Assembly: GCA_016206275.1 (NCBI GenBank)
Contig: JACQRY010000151.1
Location: 1-6,207, forward strand
DNA from: Nitrososphaerota archaeon
GTDB lineage: Archaea; Thermoproteota; Nitrososphaeria; Nitrososphaerales; JACQRY01
Direction: 5' to 3'
Length of the DNA stretch: 6,207 nucleotides
Shown: positions 1-5,348 of the stretch, piece after piece
Layout: each line of letters starts with the position of its first letter
How positions within the stretch are numbered: position 1 is the stretch's first letter
Notes under the pieces: model-generated
Databases searched by the model: none
The model's input: only the letters and a program-made list of their open reading frames with translations
What the model was told of the DNA's origin: nothing
Made by a program: the position numbers and the translations under genes

Positions 1-127
1 AGCCTCAGCATACCTAACCGTAGCAGCCTCCGTCACAACCTTCATGGTCTCAATATCAACCTTCTTCTAAATCGGAGGCTTACCATCATGATTGTAAATC
101 GGCCTAATAACCAAAGCCAAAAAAGTC
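1..127. repeat. Degenerate direct repeat, copy A (at window edge)
   Basis: This segment matches 289-415 base for base at an offset of 288 with no gaps; I count 12 mismatches in 127. Similarity ends abruptly at about 128/416. The left end is cut by the window. Every mismatch is a transversion and every one changes the encoded residue, including Leu to stop at 67-69. Read on the minus strand it continues as an altered copy of the FEN-1 stretch from about N67 to A108. Confidence 0.9.
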
Positions 128-612
128 TTAGTCAAATGAGCAGCAGTAGCCTCACCCTCAGAAGGAGCCAACACCCACGGGACACCCAGCAAATCCAAAA
201 TCCTCTTAGTGTCATCAACCATGTAATCCTTAACCACACTAGTAGCCTGAGCATACTTCCTCGCCCCCGCAAAATCACCCTTAGCAAGAGCCTCAGCATA
301 CCTAACCGTAGCAGCCTCCTTCACAACCTTCCTCCTCTCAATCTCAACCTTCTTCAAACTCGGAGGCTTACCATCAAGAATGTAAATCGGCCTAATACCC
401 AAAGCCAACAAATTCATATTCCTGTAAAACAAGCCGCTAAGATGACTAGTCACACGACTATGCCTATCCATCAAAGGCTCACCCGTCTCACCCCTAATCA
501 CAGCCAAAAACTGATACAACGCATTGTAAGCGTCAACAGCAAGAACCCTCCCTGAAAGCCTCTCTAAAGACAACTTAGTCGGCTCCACAAGTCCCTTAAG
601 ATCTACGCCCAT
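67..612 (-). CDS. fen: Flap endonuclease 1, N-terminal part, corrupted at its 3' end
   Basis: Structure-specific nuclease that removes 5' flaps during Okazaki fragment maturation and base excision repair, normally held by PCNA. The ATG at 612 gives the canonical archaeal start MGVDLKGLVEP. Metal-site residues are visible: D27 in AVDAYN, D80 in LDGKPP, and E152/E154 in APSEGEA. Archaeal FEN-1 is usually about 340 residues with a C-terminal PCNA-binding motif. Here authentic sequence ends near residue 160. Residues about 163-181 then re-read an altered version of residues 67-85 and stop at TAG (69-67), so the rest of the I domain, the later aspartates and the PCNA motif are absent. The identity of the N-terminal half is very secure. 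Whether the gene is truly broken is doubtful, because the tail looks like an assembly artefact. No clear ribosome binding site precedes the start. Confidence 0.9.
   Translation of the reverse strand: MGVDLKGLVEPTKLSLERLSGRVLAVDAYNALYQFLAVIRGETGEPLMDRHSRVTSHLSGLFYRNMNLLALGIRPIYILDGKPPSLKKVEIERRKVVKEAATVRYAEALAKGDFAGARKYAQATSVVKDYMVDDTKRILDLLGVPWVLAPSEGEATAAHLTKTFLALVIRPIYNHDGKPPI
289..415. repeat. Direct repeat, copy B (intact fen coding sequence)
   Basis: This is the normal-looking copy. It encodes FEN-1 residues about 67-108 (including the D80 metal ligand) in proper context on both sides, so it is the likely source of the degraded copy at 1-127. Confidence 0.9.
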
Positions 613-654
613 CTCTGGAACCGACCTCTAAACTATTCAAAAGACAATACTGCC

Positions 655-666
655 TTAAACATTTAA
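655..666. promoter_or_regulatory. AT-rich near-palindrome in divergent promoter region
   Basis: TTAAACATTTAA lies in the 115-base gap between the starts of fen (612, minus) and the zinc-ribbon gene (728, plus). It could serve as a TATA-like element in either direction, placing transcription starts near 634 (minus) and 687 (plus) with leaders of about 20-40 bases. It is a weak match and the only AT-rich core of this kind in the gap, so treat it as a candidate. A second weak plus-strand candidate is TATTGATAA at about 695-703, which would make the 728 gene nearly leaderless. Confidence 0.3.
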
Positions 667-727
667 CCCTTGAACGATGGAAACTGTTAACTCCTATTGA
701 TAACACTTCTTCCAGCTGGCAGAACCG

Positions 728-1174
728 ATGGCAGACTGGAAATGTATGCGCTGTACCTACACTCACCTTAGCACTGATCAACTAAAACCTCCGTCGAAAT
801 GCCCTGTGTGCGGCTCCAAACAGATCAAACCCTACCGCATACCTGAACTCTCGGCCCCACAGCAGACTCCCGAAGAAATCTACCAGAAGATAAAAAGCAT
901 CGGAAAACTACCTCCCATCAAAAAAGAAGCATTCCGCCGAGAAATCTCGGAAAGCGGCATCTACATACTCTCTACATCAAAACAACCACTGGCATCAATC
1001 CTACCACGAAAAGAAGCGGAACATTACCTCTCGATGATCAAAGAACACCAGTTCGCCCTAGCGGAAATAGATGGTATAACCATAGCCGTCTCACCATCTT
1101 CTCCCATAAGACTACACTTAGGCGTCAGCGAAAAACTACTGGAAGAATTGAAGAAGGCAGCACAAGAAGACTAG
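728..1174 (+). CDS. Uncharacterised protein with N-terminal rubredoxin-like zinc ribbon
   Basis: I do not recognise a named family for this 148-residue protein. Residues 1-30 form a compact CxxC-(15)-CxxC knuckle (C6, C9, C25, C28; CMRC and CPVCGS), similar to rubredoxin-like or zinc-ribbon heads, so metal binding is likely. A proline-rich linker (about 35-50) leads to a roughly 95-residue mixed alpha/beta part ending in an amphipathic, charged helix (GVSEKLLEELKKAAQED). There is no signal peptide or membrane segment, so it is probably cytoplasmic. ATG 728 is the only ATG after the in-frame stop at 701-703. It is divergent from fen and its stop lies 3 bases from that of the convergent winged-helix gene. 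The coding character is good: amino-acid composition is natural and the cysteine motif is coherent. Redox, nucleic-acid or partner-binding roles are all possible. Confidence 0.8.
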   Translation: MADWKCMRCTYTHLSTDQLKPPSKCPVCGSKQIKPYRIPELSAPQQTPEEIYQKIKSIGKLPPIKKEAFRREISESGIYILSTSKQPLASILPRKEAEHYLSMIKEHQFALAEIDGITIAVSPSSPIRLHLGVSEKLLEELKKAAQED

Positions 1175-1177
1175 AGC

Positions 1178-1435
1178 CTAATGCTGCTGTTCCAAGCCCT
1201 GAGACCGCTCAGCCTCAGAAACAGGCTTCTCAACCACTTCAACACGCCTCTTATCCTTACCCACCCAACGCACCGAAATCAACCCCAAAATCTCCAAGTG
1301 GAAAAGCACTTTATTCAGCTCCTTGAAAGTAATCTCATGGCCATTCCGATTCAAATCAGCCAACAGATCAGTATCCACGATATTCTTCTGTTGCTTCACC
1401 TTCTCATACACAGTATTCCTTAAAGGAATCTTCAA
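1178..1435 (-). CDS. Small winged-helix protein
   Basis: An 85-residue basic protein with a winged-helix layout. Helix 1 is at about 5-16 (NTVYEKVKQQ), helix 2 at about 20-30 (DTDLLADLNRNG), and a recognition-type helix at about 36-52 (TFKELNKVLFHLEILGLI). A beta wing follows at about 53-69, rich in Lys/Arg (VRWVGKDKRRVEVVEK), then a short polar tail. This fits a nucleic-acid binding or protein-interaction wHTH seen in many archaeal orphan genes; the target is unknown. The start is TTG at 1435, because an in-frame stop (TGA, 1444-1442) lies just upstream and no ATG occurs in the N-terminal half. GTG at 1411 would give 77 residues but cut helix 1. A TATA box at 1491-1500 supports independent transcription although it lies downstream of cdc48 on the same strand. 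Confidence 0.75.
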   Translation of the reverse strand: MKIPLRNTVYEKVKQQKNIVDTDLLADLNRNGHEITFKELNKVLFHLEILGLISVRWVGKDKRRVEVVEKPVSEAERSQGLEQQH

Positions 1436-1490
1436 GCTACATCAAACGCTGAATACGCAGAAAACGCGTCACACCTAGACACAAAAAGCC

Positions 1491-1500
1491 AGTATATATT
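1491..1500 (-). promoter_or_regulatory. TATA box for the winged-helix gene
   Basis: On the minus strand this reads AATATATACT, a good archaeal TATA box. A start about 26 bases downstream falls near 1469, leaving a leader of about 34 bases before the TTG at 1435. It lies in the 92-base gap after the cdc48 stop, so the small gene need not depend on read-through. Confidence 0.5.
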
Positions 1501-1527
1501 ATGCTCGCCTAGCAGGCTTTGCCAGGA

Positions 1528-3726
1528 CTATCCGTAGAAACCCTTCTCCCCACTCCTATACACACCACTAGCCATCTTCTCATAAAGAGACCTATACCAC
1601 GCATCCACCTCTTTGCTGATAGAAGGCTTAACCTGCCTCAAAGCCTCCTCAAAATCCCCGGCCCGAACAACACTTTTCTCACTACCTTTCCTCAGAGCAG
1701 CTACAGCCGCAGCCCTGCAAACAGCCTCAAGATCAGCACCAGAATAACCCTTAGTGGCAACGACAATGCTCTCCAGCGAAACAGAAGCATCCAGAGGCAT
1801 CCTAGCAGTAACGATCCGCAGAATCTCAAGCCTAGCCTTATCTTCAGGAGGAGGAACATACACCTGCAAATCCAACCTGCCCGGCCTCAGTAAACTGAAG
1901 TCAATCAGATCAGGCCGATTCGTAGCCCCTATCACAAACAACTCTCCCACTGCATAAATGCTGTCAATCTCCGTCAGCATCTGACTCAAAACCCTATCAT
2001 TCACACCCGAATCATCATAACCCAGAGCCCTACTCTTAGCCAAAGAGTCAACTTCATCAAAAAACACAATGCAGGGAACAGAAGTCTTAGCCTTCCGGAA
2101 AATATCTCTGATCGCCCTCTCAGACTCACCCACCCACTTAGAAAGCACTTCAGGCCCCCGAACAGTAATACAGTTGCCCCCACTCTCAGACGCAATAGCC
2201 CTAGCTAGCAGAGTCTTGCCGCAGCCAGGAGGACCATAAAGCAAAATACCGCGTGGAGGCTTGATTCCCATCTTGGAGAAATCGCTAGGAGTCTTAAGAG
2301 CGCGAATCGCGTTCTCCTGAAGAACCCTCTTCACATCTTCAAGACCGCCAATATCACTCCACCTAACATTAGGCTTCTCCGTGTAAAACTCTCTGAGCGC
2401 AGTCGGAACAATTTCTTTAAAGCTTTCACGGAAATCCTGGATAGAAATAGTCATCTTCTCCAAGATCTCTGGTGGAATACTCTCCCCTTCAATATCTAAA
2501 TCAGGTAGAAACCCCCTCAGGGCCCTCAACGCAGCCTCTCTGCAAAGAGCCCTAATGTCCGCCCCAGTATAGCCATAAAGCTCATCTGCAAGCATCTTAA
2601 CGTCAACATCCTTCGCCAAGGGCATACCCCTTGTATGAATCTGCAGTATCTCATTCCTGCCATCAGCATTGGGCACTCCGATCTCCACTTCCCTGTCAAA
2701 CCTGCCAGGCCTCCTCAAAGCAGGATCCAATCCTTCAGGCCTGTTCGTAGCTCCCATGACGATCACGCTTCCCCTCTCAGACAAACCGTCCATCAAAGCC
2801 AAGAGCTGAGCCACAACCCTCTTCTCCACATCTCCGAAGACTTCCTCCCTCTTAGGAGCAATGGCGTCGATTTCATCGATGAAGATTATGCTGGGAGAAT
2901 TCTCCTTGGCCTCCTTGAAGATTTCTCTCAGTTTGGACTCTGTTTCACCATAATACTTGTTCATGATCTCCGGGCCGTTGATCGCGTAGATATTGGCCTC
3001 AGTTTCACTAGCCAAGGCTCTAGCCAGCAGAGTCTTGCCGCAGCCAGGAGGACCATAAAGCAAAATACCGCTAGGCGCCTCGATTCCCAAGCGCTTGAAC
3101 ACTTCGGGATGCCGCAAAGGCAGCTCCACGATTTCGCGGAGCCGATTGATCTGCTCTCTTAACCCACCTATCTCCTCATATGTAGCTCTCGGGCCGAGCT
3201 TCTTCTCAGCCACGGGCTCAGGCAGAATAGAAACTCTGGTGGATTGCTCTATCCTAGTTATAGCCTTCGGTTTGACCTTGTGAACCCTGAACTGAATGAT
3301 CGTGCCTAGAATGGTAACAGAAATATCATCGCCCTCCACTAATGGAAACCCCTTCAAACGGTTCTTCACAAACTCAGCAAACTCTTTGTCAACAACCAGC
3401 CTTCCCCCTAAAGGAGCAAAACTCACGCTCTTAGCAGCCTTAGCGTCAGTCTTCTTCGCGGTAACATACTCGTTGACAGAGACACCGGCATTCTTACGCG
3501 TCTGCCCATCAATCCTAATGATGTTCCTTCCTCTGTCCTCTTGATCCGCAGGCCAAGCAACCGCAGCGGTAACTTGCTTCCCGATCAGCTCAATTACGCT
3601 ACCCGTCCTCAAATCAAGAGCATTCATAGTATCGATGTCCAGTCGGGCCCGCCCTTTACCTACGTCCCTCTGCTGGGCCTCGGAAACCTTGAGCTGAATC
3701 GCTACTGTTTTCTTCTGCCTACTCAT
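1528..3726 (-). CDS. cdc48: Cdc48/p97/VAT-type AAA+ ATPase, two ATPase rings
   Basis: Hexameric ATP-driven unfoldase of the cytoplasm that extracts and unfolds proteins, in archaea often feeding the 20S proteasome. The 732-residue length is normal. Residues 1-170 form the N domain (double-psi barrel plus clamp). D1 has Walker A GPPGCGKT 225-232, Walker B IIFIDEID 280-287, sensor ATNRP 326-330 and arginine fingers RRPGRFD 338-344. D2 has Walker A 498-505, Walker B IVFFDEVD 553-560, sensor ATNRP 601-605 and RPGRLD 614-619. Pore loops are KYYG (257-260) in D1 and KWVG (530-533) in D2, both aromatic, so both rings look able to grip substrate. All catalytic residues are present. The chain ends in FYG, a hydrophobic-Tyr-any tail like that used for proteasome docking. 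The start is ATG 3726, 55 bases after the aEF-1beta stop and without a clear ribosome binding site. The two Walker A segments share 46 identical bases. Confidence 0.97.
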   Translation of the reverse strand: MSRQKKTVAIQLKVSEAQQRDVGKGRARLDIDTMNALDLRTGSVIELIGKQVTAAVAWPADQEDRGRNIIRIDGQTRKNAGVSVNEYVTAKKTDAKAAKSVSFAPLGGRLVVDKEFAEFVKNRLKGFPLVEGDDISVTILGTIIQFRVHKVKPKAITRIEQSTRVSILPEPVAEKKLGPRATYEEIGGLREQINRLREIVELPLRHPEVFKRLGIEAPSGILLYGPPGCGKTLLARALASETEANIYAINGPEIMNKYYGETESKLREIFKEAKENSPSIIFIDEIDAIAPKREEVFGDVEKRVVAQLLALMDGLSERGSVIVMGATNRPEGLDPALRRPGRFDREVEIGVPNADGRNEILQIHTRGMPLAKDVDVKMLADELYGYTGADIRALCREAALRALRGFLPDLDIEGESIPPEILEKMTISIQDFRESFKEIVPTALREFYTEKPNVRWSDIGGLEDVKRVLQENAIRALKTPSDFSKMGIKPPRGILLYGPPGCGKTLLARAIASESGGNCITVRGPEVLSKWVGESERAIRDIFRKAKTSVPCIVFFDEVDSLAKSRALGYDDSGVNDRVLSQMLTEIDSIYAVGELFVIGATNRPDLIDFSLLRPGRLDLQVYVPPPEDKARLEILRIVTARMPLDASVSLESIVVATKGYSGADLEAVCRAAAVAALRKGSEKSVVRAGDFEEALRQVKPSISKEVDAWYRSLYEKMASGVYRSGEKGFYG
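2207..2252. repeat. 46-base exact repeat, D2 Walker A copy
   Basis: Identical over all 46 bases to 3026-3071 (offset 819 = 273 codons). It covers the codons for GILLYGPPGCGKTL in the second ATPase ring. With one mismatch at 2206 the match extends left to 2201. Confidence 0.95.
3026..3071. repeat. 46-base exact repeat, D1 Walker A copy
   Basis: Partner of 2207-2252, covering the same peptide in the first ATPase ring. Other peptides shared by the two rings (ATNRP, RPGR) use different codons, so the identity is local rather than ring-wide. Confidence 0.95.
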
Positions 3727-3781
3727 TTCTGTCCACTAACGGTCAGATTAACAGGGAGATACAATTTTTCAGGTAAAAGCG

Positions 3782-4069
3782 TTACTTTATTTTGAGGCTG
3801 GTGGAAAGCCTGCTTACGCCAACCATCTCTATGTTGCCAACAGAATCGATTGCACCCAAAGTTTTCTCAAGCTTGTCGCTCATGCCTTCCTCGTCAGGTG
3901 TAGTAATGTCTAGCAGCAAAGCTTCCAAGCCGAAGGCGATAGGCTCCTTGCGACTAGTCTTCACCTGCATCTCTGATGGAAGCTTCGATTGTACAGTCTT
4001 TACAAGAGAATCGAGGTTTACCCCTGTTTCAGAAGGCAAAATCTTCATGCGGAAGAGAAGTGAACCCAA
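3782..4069 (-). CDS. ef1b: Archaeal elongation factor 1-beta (aEF-1B, GDP/GTP exchange factor)
   Basis: Exchanges GDP for GTP on aEF-1alpha during translation elongation. The product is 95 residues; archaeal members are about 90, equal to the C-terminal exchange domain of eukaryotic eEF1B. Signature features seen are KILPSETGVNLDSLVKTV near the N-terminus, the conserved EPIAFGLEAL (about 42-51), an acidic PDEEG turn (58-62), and a C-terminal strand SVGNIEMVGVSRL. These predict a ferredoxin-like fold. The start is TTG at 4069: it gives the family's usual M-G-x-L N-terminus and has a Shine-Dalgarno GGGAAGG 8 bases upstream. ATG at residue 8 would remove the first strand. It follows the zinc-ribbon gene by 14 bases and precedes cdc48, so co-transcription is likely. 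Confidence 0.93.
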   Translation of the reverse strand: MGSLLFRMKILPSETGVNLDSLVKTVQSKLPSEMQVKTSRKEPIAFGLEALLLDITTPDEEGMSDKLEKTLGAIDSVGNIEMVGVSRLSTSLKIK

Positions 4070-4077
4070 TAAAAACG

Positions 4078-4084
4078 CCTTCCC
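4078..4084 (-). promoter_or_regulatory. Shine-Dalgarno site of aEF-1beta
   Basis: On the minus strand this reads GGGAAGG, 8 bases before the TTG at 4069 and touching the TAG stop (4086-4084) of the upstream gene. It decides the TTG start and suggests translation of an internal cistron. Confidence 0.6.
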
Positions 4085-4266
4085 TACGGTCCTTCGAAGC
4101 CGCAGTTAACGCACTTATACTCTCTAGAGAATTTTCTACACTTCTCACAACGCCAGATGAGAACTTCCCCACATTCTGGGCAGTAAAACTTGATAGCGTT
4201 CTCTCCAGGCGTAATCGGCCTATTACATGATGTGCATGCGGGAAACTGAAGTTGACCCTGAGACAT
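4084..4266 (-). CDS. Four-CxxC zinc-ribbon protein, HVO_2753-like, upstream of aEF-1beta
   Basis: A 60-residue protein almost filled by two zinc fingers. It has four CxxC motifs: CTSC, CPECGE, CEKC and CVNCGFEGP at the C-terminus. This is the pattern of the small archaeal zinc-ribbon proteins (often annotated as Zn-ribbon RNA-binding) whose gene sits directly before aEF-1beta in many archaea. It is cytoplasmic; RNA or ribosome association is suggested by family annotation and not shown here. An ATG at 4287 would add seven residues (MFECRLD). I prefer ATG 4266 because it gives the usual family length of about 60 and because a TATA-like box at 4291-4300 lies about 30 bases before it, fitting a short or absent leader. 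The TAG stop overlaps the ribosome binding site of the next gene. Confidence 0.88.
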   Translation of the reverse strand: MSQGQLQFPACTSCNRPITPGENAIKFYCPECGEVLIWRCEKCRKFSREYKCVNCGFEGP

Positions 4267-4290
4267 GTCGAGTCGGCATTCGAACATTAT

Positions 4291-4300
4291 CGTAATATGT
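4291..4300 (-). promoter_or_regulatory. TATA-like box for the zinc-ribbon/aEF-1beta/cdc48 cluster
   Basis: Minus strand reads ACATATTACG, centred about 30 bases before ATG 4266. An alternative, TTTGTATAAC at 4354-4363, would place the start near 4330 with a leader of about 43 bases to the ATG at 4287. Sequence alone does not settle which is used. Confidence 0.35.
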
Positions 4301-4385
4301 CTTTCTAAGAAGTGGCGCGTGAAAGGAAGCTGGTTTGGCGTACGGTATAGTTAGTTATACAAAGTTGGTTCGATAAGACTACCAA

Positions 4386-4396
4386 GTATATATATT
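4386..4396 (+). promoter_or_regulatory. TATA box of the pirin gene, leaderless arrangement
   Basis: AGTATATATAT is a strong archaeal TATA box. Its centre is about 26 bases before the GTG at 4417, the usual distance from box to transcription start, so the mRNA probably begins at or next to the start codon. No ribosome binding site is present, consistent with this. Confidence 0.65.
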
Positions 4397-4416
4397 GGAT
4401 TAACTACTTCAAACTT

Positions 4417-5307
4417 GTGAGTACAACTCAATCAAGAGCAGTCCATCAGGTGCTTGCTGCCCGACCCACAACAGATGGTGCCGGTGTCAGCTTGATGAGA
4501 GCTTTCGGCTCTCCCTCACTCGCAGAACTGCTTGACCCGTTCCTTCTTCTAGATGAATTGCGCTCGACAAATCCTGCTGACTACTCGGCTGGCTTCCCTT
4601 GGCATCCCCACAGAGGCATCGAAACAGTCACCTATGTGGTAAAGGGGAGATTTGAACACCAAGACAGCACTGGTGGTGGAGGCGTAATAAAGAGCGGGGA
4701 GGTGCAGTGGATGACAGCTGGCGGAGGGATATTTCACGCCGAGATGCCGAAGGAAACGATTGACAAGGCAATGTGGGGTTACCAGCTCTGGGTCAATCTG
4801 CCAGCGAAACACAAAATGGTTCAACCAAAATACAGGAATTTGAGCGACAACAGCATACAGGAAGTTGAGCTGCAAGGCGGAGCTAAGGTGAAGCTCATCG
4901 CCGGCAGAATCGGGCAAAATGTTGGTCCAGCACGAGACTTGGATGTTGATGTGGAGTACATGGATGTGACGATCCCAAAAGGAGCCCAATTCGAGCACCC
5001 AGTCAAAGAAGGACATACTGCTTTCGCCTACGTAGTGGAAGGTGATGCCAAGTTCGATAGCAACAGCAGAGCTCCAGCAACTCGAGGCTCGCTTGTACTC
5101 TACGAAAGGACCAAGCCCAAGATTCTCATAAAGACAGAAGAATCTTCAGTGCGATTCCTGCTCGGCGTAGGCAGACCATTGAATGAGCCCATTGCTTGGC
5201 ATGGTCCAGTAGTCATGACATCGTGGGACGAGATCAACAAGGCCTTCGCTGATCTCGGCGATGGAACCTTCCTTAAGGGAGGAGCCCCTAAGTACTCCGA
5301 CCAATGA
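4417..5307 (+). CDS. Pirin family bicupin protein
   Basis: A 296-residue cytoplasmic bicupin. The N-terminal cupin (about 25-135) holds the pirin signature: GFPWHPHRGIETVTYVVKG with H63 and H65, then GGGIFHAEMP with H107 and E109. This is the complete 3-His/1-Glu metal set known from human pirin and bacterial YhhW. The C-terminal cupin (about 175-250) lacks such ligands, as is usual. Some pirins have quercetin dioxygenase activity and others bind regulatory proteins, so substrate and role cannot be told from sequence. There is no signal peptide. The start is GTG 4417, chosen by the TATA spacing. The gene is divergent from the zinc-ribbon cluster, across 129-150 bases, and convergent with the beta-propeller gene, 41 bases apart. 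Pirins are widespread in bacteria and patchy in archaea, so transfer is possible but I see no direct sign of it. Confidence 0.93.
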   Translation: MSTTQSRAVHQVLAARPTTDGAGVSLMRAFGSPSLAELLDPFLLLDELRSTNPADYSAGFPWHPHRGIETVTYVVKGRFEHQDSTGGGGVIKSGEVQWMTAGGGIFHAEMPKETIDKAMWGYQLWVNLPAKHKMVQPKYRNLSDNSIQEVELQGGAKVKLIAGRIGQNVGPARDLDVDVEYMDVTIPKGAQFEHPVKEGHTAFAYVVEGDAKFDSNSRAPATRGSLVLYERTKPKILIKTEESSVRFLLGVGRPLNEPIAWHGPVVMTSWDEINKAFADLGDGTFLKGGAPKYSDQ

Positions 5308-5348
5308 CTACCGTATTCAAGGGATTCGCTCAGAGTGAACGTTTGCGG

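Noticed and set aside
1..415. The imperfect repeat as a template/variable pair of a diversity-generating retroelement.
   Set aside because: Mutations would have to fall at adenines of one copy. Here the differing bases are C, A and T in copy B on the plus strand (and mixed on the other), and no reverse transcriptase gene is present.
88..555. Long open frame on the plus strand opposite fen.
   Set aside because: It lies antisense to a clearly conserved protein, its product is a low-complexity Ser/Asn/Pro/Leu string, and it owes its openness to codon choice of fen.
1483..1517. Possible terminator of cdc48: hairpin GCCT-AGC-AGGC (1507-1517) followed on the minus strand by a T5 run (1487-1483).
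   Set aside because: The stem is only 4 pairs, the T run is 20 bases away and the stretch overlaps the TATA box of the winged-helix gene; too weak to annotate.
2635..3162. Plus-strand open frame of 175 codons opposite cdc48.
   Set aside because: It is a shadow of the highly conserved D1 ATPase coding sequence; no recognisable domain or start signal.
4549..5016. Minus-strand open frame of 155 codons opposite the pirin gene.
   Set aside because: Antisense to a protein with all its metal ligands; the predicted product resembles no family and has no promoter.
5325..5339. Small inverted repeat TTCGCT-CAG-AGTGAA between the convergent pirin and propeller genes.
   Set aside because: Six pairs including one G-T and no T run on either side; could arise by chance.
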